Below the pieces are notes generated by a model, which saw nothing but the letters and a program-made list of their open reading frames with translations, searched no databases and had not been told where the DNA came from. The position numbers and the translations under genes are program-made. This document shows, in pieces, positions 17,378 through 25,485 of a stretch of DNA of 64,000 bases; the stretch's first letter is position 1; each line of letters starts with the position of its first letter. Source of the DNA: Prolixibacteraceae bacterium (lineage in GTDB: Bacteria > Bacteroidota > Bacteroidia > Bacteroidales > Prolixibacteraceae); contig JANXYV010000173.1 of NCBI GenBank assembly GCA_025355875.1, positions 1-64,000 on the forward strand. Reading direction: 5' to 3'.

Positions 17378-18139
17378 TCAGCGCAACCTGCAAAACCCGC
17401 TGAAGGTACTTCGTGAAGTCAAACTGATATTGAAACGGTCGCTTAGACTTTCAAACCGGGCCGCAGCCAGTTCCGGACGATTATTCTCTCCGGATAAATG
17501 GCTCAGGAAAACATGCACCAACTCCGGACCGGCATGATCCCGAATCAGCTCAAATGCCTGATCGTTCGACAAATGACCATGCGCCGATGCCACCCGTGCT
17601 TTCAGGTGGTATGGATACGAACCGTCCCAAAGCATTTTTTCGTCGTAATTGGTTTCGAGGAACATGGCATGGCATTTTCGCAGGTGATTTTTTAGTCTTG
17701 CACAAGGTTCGCCAATGTCAGTAAAAACGCCCACATGCCAGTCGTCGTGCTCAATCCGGAAGGAACAGGGTTCGGCCGCATCATGATTTTTCAGGAAAGG
17801 GTGAATGGTCATCGATCCAATTTTTATAACTTTATCAGGAATGAAAATCTGAACCAATTCCGGGGCTTCTCCATGTTTCAATGAATCCAGGGTTCCCTGT
17901 GTGAACCAGGCCGGAACCCCCAACTTTTTACTCAATATGCGAACTCCATGGACGTGATCGCTATGTTCATGAGAAATGATAATGCCGCGAACCTTCGATG
18001 GCTGCAAACCCGCTTCATCCATACGATGCAATATTTTTCGGGTCGAAATACCGGCATCGACCAAAACAGCGTCCTTTTCGTTACCGATGTAGTAACAGTT
18101 TCCGTTACTTCCTGAAGCTAATGCACAAAGCTCAACCAT
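17378..18139 (-). CDS. MBL-fold metallohydrolase, YycJ/WalJ type
   Basis: The 253-residue protein has the metallo-beta-lactamase signature HEHSDH (His57-x-His59-x-Asp61-His62) and begins with CALASGSNGNCYYIG, the marker of the YycJ/WalJ family. Later metal ligands are suggested by VFTDIGEP and HVFLSHLSGENN. YycJ-type enzymes are linked to DNA repair or cell-wall signalling in Firmicutes and act as 5'-exonucleases in vitro. The start codon lies 3 bp after the aroK stop, so both are co-transcribed. Substrate in this organism unknown; family assignment is firm. Confidence 0.85.
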   Translation of the reverse strand: MVELCALASGSNGNCYYIGNEKDAVLVDAGISTRKILHRMDEAGLQPSKVRGIIISHEHSDHVHGVRILSKKLGVPAWFTQGTLDSLKHGEAPELVQIFIPDKVIKIGSMTIHPFLKNHDAAEPCSFRIEHDDWHVGVFTDIGEPCARLKNHLRKCHAMFLETNYDEKMLWDGSYPYHLKARVASAHGHLSNDQAFELIRDHAGPELVHVFLSHLSGENNRPELAAARFESLSDRFNISLTSRSTFSGFCRLR

Positions 18140-18142
18140 TGC

Positions 18143-18646
18143 TTATCCTTTCGTTACTAATTCGATCACCTGCTCCGGCGAAATTTCTTCACCTTTCAAA
18201 ATGTACCGGGCCTTTTCATAAAATGGCCGTCGCCTGACCATCGTCGCATCAATAAACTGCTGCAATTCTTCCGGAGTTTTACCTTTTATGAGAGGTCGCT
18301 CTGTTTTGGCATGAATGAGACGGCTGACCAGCGATTTGGGCGCAACATCCAGAAAAATACAAAATCCGGTATTGTTCATCAGCTCCATGTTGTCGAAAAA
18401 ACAGGGAGCTCCGCCACCTGTCGCCACAATCACATCATCGAAGGCAGAAACTTCTTCGAGAACTTTTCGTTCCTTTCGTCGGAAAGCATCTTCGCCTTCT
18501 TCAGCAAAAATCTGCGGAATAGTCCTGAAATACTTTTCTTCCAGGAAGGTATCCAAATCAATAAACGTCAGTTTTAACGCCACCGAAAGCTTTCGTCCGA
18601 GGGTCGATTTTCCGGAGCCCATAAAACCAATCAGGAATATTTTCAT
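18143..18646 (-). CDS. aroK: Shikimate kinase
   Basis: Phosphorylates shikimate at the 3-OH with ATP, in the pathway to chorismate and aromatic amino acids. The 167-residue length is typical. Walker A is GFMGSGKSTLG (residues 8-18), the shikimate-binding Asp lies in FIDLDTFLEEK, Arg in FRRKERKVLEE, and Gly-rich VATGGGAPCF matches the GGG shikimate site. The lid Arg is in TERPLIKGKTPEE. It lies downstream of parC with an 81-bp gap and directly upstream of the MBL hydrolase. Confidence 0.96.
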   Translation of the reverse strand: MKIFLIGFMGSGKSTLGRKLSVALKLTFIDLDTFLEEKYFRTIPQIFAEEGEDAFRRKERKVLEEVSAFDDVIVATGGGAPCFFDNMELMNNTGFCIFLDVAPKSLVSRLIHAKTERPLIKGKTPEELQQFIDATMVRRRPFYEKARYILKGEEISPEQVIELVTKG

Positions 18647-18674
18647 AAAATCAGGAAAAAGTCATTGAATAAGA

Positions 18675-18714
18675 GGAAATAGAAAAGAGAAAACATTGCC
18701 TTTTTTCTAATTCC
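18675..18714 (-). terminator. Imperfect hairpin after parC
   Basis: Arms 18675-18690 (GGAAATAGAAAAGAGA) and 18699-18714 (CCTTTTTTCTAATTCC) can pair with about 13 matches. It follows the parC stop codon by 14 bp. It lacks a clean T tract on the minus strand after the stem, so termination is only possible. Confidence 0.4.
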
Positions 18715-18727
18715 TTTTTCCTTGATA

Positions 18728-21370
18728 TTAAAATTCAAGGGTCATTTGATTCGGCGGATCGTCGCCTTCTTTGGGCGGGTCGATTCCGAAAAGCAGTTCT
18801 TCAATATCAGGAATGATAATATCACTCTTCTGTTCCGGTTCAGGTTGTTCCTCCGGTTCCTCTTCAACCACTGTTGGTTCCAATTCATTGACTGACGCGA
18901 TCTCATAAATTGACAACCGTTTCCCCTTTGCCTTGTATGATTTTACGCCGATAAACTCGTCCACGTCGATCACTTCCGGTTCGCGGCCTTCATTTTTGCC
19001 ACCAAATTCAATTCCGAACCTTGGATGGGCAATCCAGCTATAACGAATCAGCCGGTTTTCAGGAAACTCTCCGATGAATCCAACTTTGCGGTTTTGAATG
19101 TCATCCAGCTCGAACCGTTTCACGTAATAGAAACCTTGTTCAGCATCAAAATAAACGGCAGTCAGCACTTTTTTCGGATTGAATTTTTCAATCAGCAGAA
19201 TTCCGGCATCGAAATGATTCGACAAATCGAAATTGCACAACAGGAATTCTCCGGATTTATAGAGCACCAGGATCATGTCGTCGCCACCAAATTCGCCAAT
19301 GTATTTGCCACGGCTGTCAGAATTCAAACGTAAAACATCTTCGTCGAACCAGATTTTACGGCCTCCAAGTGTGGAGCCACCTTTTTGCTTCAGCGCGATT
19401 TTGTGGATCTCACACTTGGTCAGTATATTTCCCATTGAAGCGCGGCCCTTGATGGCCAATTCGCTGAAATCCACTTCGAAAATGAGTTTCTTGATGCGTG
19501 GTTTGGGTTTCAGAGTTACCCGCAAAACTTCGGCTTCGCCATTGGGGTTTTCGCTGAAATACAGGATTCGTGAACCCGGAGTACCCTGGGTCAGATCGTA
19601 TTCTTTGTCGCGGGTCGCCCCGGTTACGGCAATACGTTTCATATAAATGAACCCGGCTTTCCCGTCGCGATAAACCACGTTATAAATGGTGCGATTATCA
19701 TTTTTCTTGAAAATCGCGATGTGCAACAGGTTCTTGCCAATGAATGCTTTTTCCGAAACTTTGGAAACGAGATAAGTTCCATCCTTCCTGAAAACGATCA
19801 CATCATCCATGTCGGAACAATCGCAGATATATTCAGCTTTTTTCAGGCTGGTTCCCATGAAGCCTTCCACCCGGTCGACATATAATTTTTCGTTGGCAAT
19901 CACCACTTTCGAGGCCACAATGTTCTCGAAATTCCGGATTTCGGTTTTGCGTTCACGTCCTTTTCCGTATTTGACTTTCAGACGTTCGAACCATTCGATG
20001 GTGAAGGGAATGATGTTTTCAATCTTGAGATTAATTTCTTCAATTTCAGCTTCAATGGCCAGTAAATGATCGTTTGCCTTGTCGGTATTGAATTTCAGGA
20101 TACGTGCCATTCGGATTTCCATGAGTTTCAGGATATCCTCCCGGGTCACTTCACGTTTCAGCTTTGGTTTCCACGGAGTCAGGCGCAAATCAATATGATC
20201 GATCGCCTCATCCATATTGGCCGAATCTTCAAACTCTTTGTCTTTATAGATGCGTTCTTCGATGAATATTTTTTCGAGCGACGAGAAATGCCAGGCTTCT
20301 TCCAGCTCGCCGCGCCTGATTTCAAGTTCCAGTTTTAACAAGGCAACCGTCTGGTTGGTATTGATTTTCAGGATTTCGCTGACGCCGATAAACTTCGGTT
20401 TGTCGTCTTCGATGATGCAACTGTTGGGCGAAATGGATACTTCGCAATCGGTAAAGGCGAACAGGGCATCAATTGTTTTATCCGACGACATTCCGGGAAC
20501 CAAATGGATCATGATTTCAACTTTGTCCGAAGTATTGTCGTCAATTTTGCGAATCTTTATTTTGCCTTTGTCATTGGCTTTGATGATTGATTCGATTAAT
20601 GTAGCAGTAGTTTTTCCAAATGGAACTTCGGTAACCACCAGTGTTTTGCTGTCCTTTTTCTCAATTTTTGCCCTCACTTTGATCGACGCTCCTCGAATTC
20701 CATCGTTATACCGCGAAAAATCACCTGAACCACCAGTCGGAAAGTCGGGATACAACATAAAATCTTCGCCACGTAAATAGGCTATTGCAGCGTCAACCAG
20801 TTCGATGAAATTGTGAGGAAGTATTTTACAAGCCAAACCAACGGCAATTCCTTCGACGCCCTGAGCCAACAAAAGCGGAAATTTCACCGGAAGAGCCAAT
20901 GGTTCCCGGTTTCTGCCGTCGTACGATAATTTCCAGTTGGTCGTTTTCGGATTGAAAACCACATCAAGTGCAAATTTTGAAAGACGAGCCTCAATGTAAC
21001 GGGGAGCAGCTGCTCCATCGCCGGTCAGAATGTTTCCCCAGTTTCCCTGACAATCAATCAGCAGATCCTTTTGGCCGAGCTGAACCAAAGCATCACCAAT
21101 GGAAGCATCGCCATGCGGGTGGTATTGCATCGTTTGCCCGATGATGTTGGCCACCTTGTTGAAACGTCCATCGTCCATCACATTCATGGCATGGAGAATG
21201 CGCCTCTGAACCGGTTTCAGGCCATCTTCGACATACGGAACCGCGCGCTCCAAAATTACATACGAAGCATAATCCATGAACCATTGCTGGTACATTCCCG
21301 ACAGGTAGGTGATGCCGTCTTTTTTCTCTTCAGACTGGATTTCGTCTTTGTTGATATTTTCTTCCGTCAT
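18728..21370 (-). CDS. parC: DNA topoisomerase IV subunit A
   Basis: Breakage-rejoining subunit of topoisomerase IV, which decatenates daughter chromosomes. The 880-residue protein has the active-site Tyr125 in GDGAAAPRYIEARLSKFA, the winged-helix GLKPVQRRILHAM block and the YHPHGDASIGDALV segment. The C-terminal part has beta-pinwheel strands and a long acidic tail (EEEPEEQPEPEQ) typical for Bacteroidota ParC/GyrA-like proteins. The partner parE is at 23417-25249, but a restriction-modification pair lies between them. The parC ATG begins only 5 bp after the stop of the restriction gene, so its translation is probably coupled to it. I saw no TAnnTTTG box in the 100 bp upstream. Confidence 0.95.
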   Translation of the reverse strand: MTEENINKDEIQSEEKKDGITYLSGMYQQWFMDYASYVILERAVPYVEDGLKPVQRRILHAMNVMDDGRFNKVANIIGQTMQYHPHGDASIGDALVQLGQKDLLIDCQGNWGNILTGDGAAAPRYIEARLSKFALDVVFNPKTTNWKLSYDGRNREPLALPVKFPLLLAQGVEGIAVGLACKILPHNFIELVDAAIAYLRGEDFMLYPDFPTGGSGDFSRYNDGIRGASIKVRAKIEKKDSKTLVVTEVPFGKTTATLIESIIKANDKGKIKIRKIDDNTSDKVEIMIHLVPGMSSDKTIDALFAFTDCEVSISPNSCIIEDDKPKFIGVSEILKINTNQTVALLKLELEIRRGELEEAWHFSSLEKIFIEERIYKDKEFEDSANMDEAIDHIDLRLTPWKPKLKREVTREDILKLMEIRMARILKFNTDKANDHLLAIEAEIEEINLKIENIIPFTIEWFERLKVKYGKGRERKTEIRNFENIVASKVVIANEKLYVDRVEGFMGTSLKKAEYICDCSDMDDVIVFRKDGTYLVSKVSEKAFIGKNLLHIAIFKKNDNRTIYNVVYRDGKAGFIYMKRIAVTGATRDKEYDLTQGTPGSRILYFSENPNGEAEVLRVTLKPKPRIKKLIFEVDFSELAIKGRASMGNILTKCEIHKIALKQKGGSTLGGRKIWFDEDVLRLNSDSRGKYIGEFGGDDMILVLYKSGEFLLCNFDLSNHFDAGILLIEKFNPKKVLTAVYFDAEQGFYYVKRFELDDIQNRKVGFIGEFPENRLIRYSWIAHPRFGIEFGGKNEGREPEVIDVDEFIGVKSYKAKGKRLSIYEIASVNELEPTVVEEEPEEQPEPEQKSDIIIPDIEELLFGIDPPKEGDDPPNQMTLEF

Positions 21371-21375
21371 TTCTG

Positions 21376-22476
21376 CTACTGGTAATTAAACTCAACTTTG
21401 CTTTGGATAACAATTTCATTCAGGATATGATTCAGATAGCCTAGATGTATGGCTTCTTTGAACCGGTCAGTTAATATTGGAATGTTTATCACTTCTTCAA
21501 TGCAAGCCATATACTTTTCAACTATTGCTTTGATCGGATAAAGTTTATTCGCATTTTCCTGAAGTCGGTTTTTTAGTATGTCAACACTATCTCCTGATTT
21601 AATGACGAAGGTGATTGGAAACTTTTGGATTTTGTCAATATCCAGAAAGTATTTTTTGAAATCAACCGTTTCCGTAACTTGAAAGAAACGACCTAAGGGT
21701 TTCATTACAAAATCAATACCTCCATCGTTGGCATTTGTCCTACCAGTCTTGTAAAGTTTGAGATTTTCTTTGGTAAGGCACTCCAAATCAAATCCCCAGA
21801 ATATTTTCTGATCATGATAATAATATTTGAGTATTGAATAGCTAACAATTTGAAATAGCCTTGCATCAACATGAATCGCAAGCAGACTGCATATAAAATC
21901 CTCCACCTTCTCCTGTGACTCTTTTCCAATTTTCTGAAGTTCGTTGCAGGTTTCAATAAAAAGATCAAAAGCCCCTTGTTTTGACTTTGCATATTTATCA
22001 ACAACTTGAATAACAGCTTCTGAAATATTGAAATTTGTATTTCCAATATTTATTATAAGAAGGTTTTCATTGAACCAATATCTATTCGTTTCAAGGTTAC
22101 GAATGATAGGAATATAATCAGCATTTGGGAAATATTTTTGAAATTCAGCATTCAACCGATTGTTTAACGCGTGGTTTTGCAATTTTCCACCAAATGGCAA
22201 TTCCCTTTGTCTATTGAACAGCCTACTAAATTCTGCTCCTGCATATTCTGAATAATCACGTCTTTTATCAAAACCTTTGACTAAATAATCTTCAATAATA
22301 ACATAAATCGCATACAGATTTGCAAAACTGGAACGGGCTTTCGATCCTCTGTTCGCCGATCTCGTCTTTTCATTAATATACTGGAATAGTAGGCTTTTCT
22401 CAAAAATTTCCTCTGCATGATCACCAAAATGCTCTTCCAGAACCGATTTAATCGTTGCCGTGAAGGTATGTTCCAT
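21376..22476 (-). CDS. Putative type II restriction endonuclease
   Basis: The 366-residue protein has no family I can name with certainty. It sits directly downstream of a DNA methyltransferase and overlaps it by 29 bp, the usual setting of a cognate nuclease. A candidate PD-(D/E)xK-type site is GRTNANDGGIDFVMKPLG followed by RFFQVTET: Asp255, then Gln266-Val-Thr268 where Mrr-like enzymes have Gln-x-Lys, so the catalytic Lys may be missing here or supplied elsewhere (Lys274/275 follow). The start ATG 22476 lies inside the methyltransferase. Base composition appears AT-richer than parC and parE, a sign of horizontal gain. Function is inferred mainly from the neighbour; not tested by sequence search. 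Confidence 0.65.
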   Translation of the reverse strand: MEHTFTATIKSVLEEHFGDHAEEIFEKSLLFQYINEKTRSANRGSKARSSFANLYAIYVIIEDYLVKGFDKRRDYSEYAGAEFSRLFNRQRELPFGGKLQNHALNNRLNAEFQKYFPNADYIPIIRNLETNRYWFNENLLIINIGNTNFNISEAVIQVVDKYAKSKQGAFDLFIETCNELQKIGKESQEKVEDFICSLLAIHVDARLFQIVSYSILKYYYHDQKIFWGFDLECLTKENLKLYKTGRTNANDGGIDFVMKPLGRFFQVTETVDFKKYFLDIDKIQKFPITFVIKSGDSVDILKNRLQENANKLYPIKAIVEKYMACIEEVINIPILTDRFKEAIHLGYLNHILNEIVIQSKVEFNYQ

Positions 22477-23347
22477 TGGGTTCTTCGAATAAAGTTAAAT
22501 TGTATGAATTCGATATTTTTTCAGTCTCAAAAGTTCTAATCTCCTTCTTTAGTTTTTCACCTTTGAATTCGCTGGCCAGTTGCATCCTTCGTAATCCAAT
22601 TTTCACATACTCATCCTGCAACTCAATTCCTAATGAATTTCTTCCCAGTTCTTTGGCGACATAGCAAGTCGTAAATGTTCCGGAAAATGGATCCATTACC
22701 AAATCCCCAAGATTTGAACTTGCTTTGATGATCCGTTCAAGCAATGCAATTGGCTTTTGTGTTGGATGGTTCTCGTACTCGTCCATGCGATACCTGACCC
22801 GGGGAAATTCCCAAACGTTGCCTGGCACTTTTTCAGAACTGTAAACTGTTGGAACAGTCTTTCGGTAATCAATCAGCTTCCGTTTGGCCCCGGTTTTGGC
22901 TTCTACCAAAATATCATGCGTGTTAAATGTGTAATTGTTCCGATCTTTTACGCAAAAAAGAATTGGCTCGTACATTGAACCATAGTATTTTTTTGCCTGA
23001 ACTCCTGAACTGTCATAAGACCAAATAATCCTGGAAAGTATATCGAGTTTTTTTCGAAGGTAAATGTCAAAAAATGGCATAAACTGAGTAGCCGTCATCA
23101 CATAAAAACTACCGGTAGGCTTTAATTTACGCAAACATAAATCAAGCCATAAGCAACACCATTCCAGATATTTATCTTCGGTATCCCACTTTTCTTTATG
23201 GCCATTAAAATTCTTGCCAATATTGTACGGAGGATCGGCGAAAATCAAATCAACCGAATTGTCCGGAATATTTGTGAGTGCTTCAACCGCATCTCCTAAT
23301 ATGATTTGATGTGCCTTATTTCCAAATACTTCCATAACTAAATTCAT
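22448..23347 (-). CDS. Beta-class DNA adenine methyltransferase, YhdJ-like
   Basis: The 299-residue enzyme transfers a methyl group from SAM to a DNA base. Motif IV DPPYNIGKNF (near residue 40) precedes motif I, DPFSGTFTTCYVAKELG, the order of beta-class N6-adenine/N4-cytosine methyltransferases. From memory of E. coli YhdJ, many blocks match closely: WSYDSSGVQAKKYYGSMYEP, VEAKTGAKRKLIDYRK, KVPGNVWEFPRVRYRMDEYE, ENHPTQKP. YhdJ methylates ATGCAT, so that site is my prediction. Start is ATG 23347; MEVFGNK at 23335 is an alternative. It follows parE by 69 bp, which hold a long palindrome, and overlaps the nuclease gene by 29 bp. Confidence 0.9.
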   Translation of the reverse strand: MNLVMEVFGNKAHQIILGDAVEALTNIPDNSVDLIFADPPYNIGKNFNGHKEKWDTEDKYLEWCCLWLDLCLRKLKPTGSFYVMTATQFMPFFDIYLRKKLDILSRIIWSYDSSGVQAKKYYGSMYEPILFCVKDRNNYTFNTHDILVEAKTGAKRKLIDYRKTVPTVYSSEKVPGNVWEFPRVRYRMDEYENHPTQKPIALLERIIKASSNLGDLVMDPFSGTFTTCYVAKELGRNSLGIELQDEYVKIGLRRMQLASEFKGEKLKKEIRTFETEKISNSYNLTLFEEPNGTYLHGND

Positions 23348-23371
23348 TTTTAAGCTGTTTCCCGCTTCTAC

Positions 23372-23408
23372 TTAATCACGGGGTGACTTCGAGTCACCCC
23401 GTGATTAA
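23372..23408. repeat. Perfect 17-bp palindrome between parE and the methyltransferase
   Basis: Arms TTAATCACGGGGTGACT (23372-23388) and AGTCACCCCGTGATTAA (23392-23408) are perfect inverted copies around a 3-nt TCG loop. It begins 9 bp past the parE stop on the minus strand. There is no T tract after the stem, so it is not a classical intrinsic terminator. It may stabilise the parE mRNA 3' end, mark the insertion of the restriction genes, or bind a regulator. Confidence 0.9.
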
Positions 23409-23416
23409 AAGTCTCA

Positions 23417-25249
23417 TTAAAAATCATCCTTTTCGACATACAGATTATCGATAATAAAGTCTTGCCGCTCAGGCGTATTTTTGCCCATATAAAATTCGAG
23501 CATCTTTGCGACCGATTCGTGTTTTTTCATCTGGACCGGATCGAGACGAATATCCGCGCCGATAAAGTTTTTAAACTCATCCGGAGAAATCTCGCCCAAA
23601 CCTTTAAACCGGGTTATTTCGGCCGTTTTTCCAAGTTTCTGTATGGCCGAAACCCGTTCCTCTTCCGAATAGCAATAGTAAGTTATCTTCTTGTTTCGAA
23701 CCCTGAAAAGCGGGGTCTGGAATATAAATAAATGCCCCATACGGACAATTTCAGGAAAAAACTGCAGAAAAAAAGTGATAAGCAGCAAGCGGATGTGCAT
23801 CCCGTCAACATCGGCATCGGTAGCGATGATCACTTTGTTGTAGCGCAGGTCGTCCATGCTGTCTTCAATATTCAGTGCAGCTTGCAGCAGGTTGAACTCT
23901 TCGTTTTCGTAAACCACTTTCTTTGTTAATCCATAGGTATTCAGCGGTTTTCCCTTCAGGCTAAAAACCGCTTGGGTGTTCACATCACGCGATTTGGTGA
24001 TCGATCCGCTGGCCGAATCGCCTTCTGTTATAAAAATCGAAGAATTTTCGCGGTTTTCGCTGGTGCTATTCAGGTGGACCCTGCAATCGCGAAGTTTTTT
24101 ATTATGCAGGTTCGCCTTTTTGGCGCGTTGTTTAGCCAGTTTTTTAATTCCTGAAATGGCTTTCCGTTCGCGTTCCGATTCCTGAATCCGGCGAAGCAAT
24201 ACTTCCGAAACATCCGGATTTTTATGCAGATAATTGTCCAATTCCTTCTGTACAAAATTCCAGACAAAATTCCGGACGGTGGGTCCTTCCGGACCAATAT
24301 CTTTGGACCCCAGCTTGGTTTTGGTCTGAGATTCAAATACCGGCTCTTCCACTTTGATGCTGATGGCCGCCACAATGGAAGCTCTAATATCCGACGGATC
24401 GAAATCTTTCTTGTAGAAATCGCGGATCGTTTTTACGATGGCTTCGCGGAAAACAACCAGGTGGGTTCCGCCCTGTGTGGTATGCTGACCGTTTACAAAC
24501 GAATAGTAGTCTTCGCCATACTGGTTTCCATGGGTAAGCGCCACTTCAATATCGTTGCCTTTCAGGTGAATTACCGGATAAAGAGATTCCGCCTCCATGT
24601 TGTCTTCGAGCAAATCGCGCAAACCATTCTTCGAATAGAATTTCTCTCCGTTAAATTCAAGCGTAAGTCCGGCATTCAGGAAAGAATAGTTTTTCATCAT
24701 ATTAACCACGTAATCGTCAATATAATGGTAGGCCTTGAACACCGAAATATCGGGGGTAAATGCGACAAAAGTGCCATTGGTCTGATCGGTTGGAAGCACC
24801 TCCTTTTCATCAACCAGAATTCCTCCGCTAAAATTAATTTCTTTCACCTCGCCTTCGCGAAAGGATTTTATCAGGAAATGGCTCGATAAAGCATTTACGG
24901 CCTTGATTCCAACGCCATTCAAACCCACCGATTTCTTAAAGACTTCGGAATCGTATTTGGCCCCGGTGTTCATTTTCGAGGCCACATCGAGCAGTTTTCC
25001 AAGCGGGATGCCCCGGCCAAAATCGCGGACCGTAACCAGTTCGTTGCTGACACGAACCTCAATTCTCTTGCCATTACCCATCATAAACTCGTCGATGGAA
25101 TTGTCCATCACTTCTTTCAGCAAAACGTAAATCCCGTCATCGCTTGCCGAGCCGTCGCCCAATTTACCAATATACATGCCCGGACGCTTCCGGATATGTT
25201 CCTGCCAATCAAGCGTTTTTATTGAACCTTCATCATAATTCGGCATCAT
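23417..25249 (-). CDS. parE: DNA topoisomerase IV subunit B
   Basis: ATPase subunit of topoisomerase IV. I chose ATG 25249 (MMPNYDEG) instead of a TTG at 25261. Of about 610 residues, the N-terminal GHKL ATPase shows [10 protein letters not shown] (Mg/ATP Asn) and GRGIPLG plus [14 protein letters not shown], and the Toprim domain shows [25 protein letters not shown] and a C-terminal [16 protein letters not shown]. This length suits the short Bacteroidota ParE, which lacks the 170-residue insert of E. coli GyrB. A TATATTTG box lies about 20 bp upstream. parC is in the same orientation about 2 kb downstream, separated by the restriction-modification pair. Confidence 0.95.
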   Translation of the reverse strand: MMPNYDEGSIKTLDWQEHIRKRPGMYIGKLGDGSASDDGIYVLLKEVMDNSIDEFMMGNGKRIEVRVSNELVTVRDFGRGIPLGKLLDVASKMNTGAKYDSEVFKKSVGLNGVGIKAVNALSSHFLIKSFREGEVKEINFSGGILVDEKEVLPTDQTNGTFVAFTPDISVFKAYHYIDDYVVNMMKNYSFLNAGLTLEFNGEKFYSKNGLRDLLEDNMEAESLYPVIHLKGNDIEVALTHGNQYGEDYYSFVNGQHTTQGGTHLVVFREAIVKTIRDFYKKDFDPSDIRASIVAAISIKVEEPVFESQTKTKLGSKDIGPEGPTVRNFVWNFVQKELDNYLHKNPDVSEVLLRRIQESERERKAISGIKKLAKQRAKKANLHNKKLRDCRVHLNSTSENRENSSIFITEGDSASGSITKSRDVNTQAVFSLKGKPLNTYGLTKKVVYENEEFNLLQAALNIEDSMDDLRYNKVIIATDADVDGMHIRLLLITFFLQFFPEIVRMGHLFIFQTPLFRVRNKKITYYCYSEEERVSAIQKLGKTAEITRFKGLGEISPDEFKNFIGADIRLDPVQMKKHESVAKMLEFYMGKNTPERQDFIIDNLYVEKDDF

Positions 25250-25268
25250 AACCCTTTCCAATTTGCAA

Positions 25269-25276
25269 CAAATATA
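25269..25276 (-). promoter_or_regulatory. Probable -7 box of parE
   Basis: Minus-strand TATATTTG, matching TAnnTTTG, ends 20 bp before the chosen parE ATG; the expected start site gives a leader of about 12-15 nt. No good -33 TTTG at 19-21 bp. Confidence 0.45.
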
Positions 25277-25446
25277 AAGAAAACAAAAGTTGAATCATGT
25301 TCCTGACTCCCGACATTAACTAACAAATCATGGTTGAAAACTTATTCAGAAAATACACGGAACAGGGCAGAATAAACCGACAAATTCCTCATTTATCCGT
25401 TTGGTTTACAGGTAGGTTTTTTGAATTTCAGGTTTATCATCTGAAT

Positions 25447-25478
25447 ATTGATGAGGGAATTCTATTTAATTATCTTTG
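25447..25478 (+). promoter_or_regulatory. Bacteroidota sigma-ABfr type promoter
   Basis: ATTG (25447-25450) and TATCTTTG (25471-25478) are spaced by 20 bp, matching the TTTG-N19-21-TAnnTTTG consensus with one mismatch in the upstream box. The start codon of the following gene is only 8 bp after the -7 box, so the transcript should be leaderless or almost so. Confidence 0.75.
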
Positions 25479-25485
25479 CGGCGAC

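Noticed and set aside
24224-24889. Frame of 221 codons antisense to parE
   Set aside because: Lies fully within parE, whose GHKL and Toprim motifs are intact.
25330-25485. N-terminal extension of the Porin_10-like protein
   Set aside because: The region contains the TATCTTTG promoter, and the downstream ATG starts a proper signal peptide.
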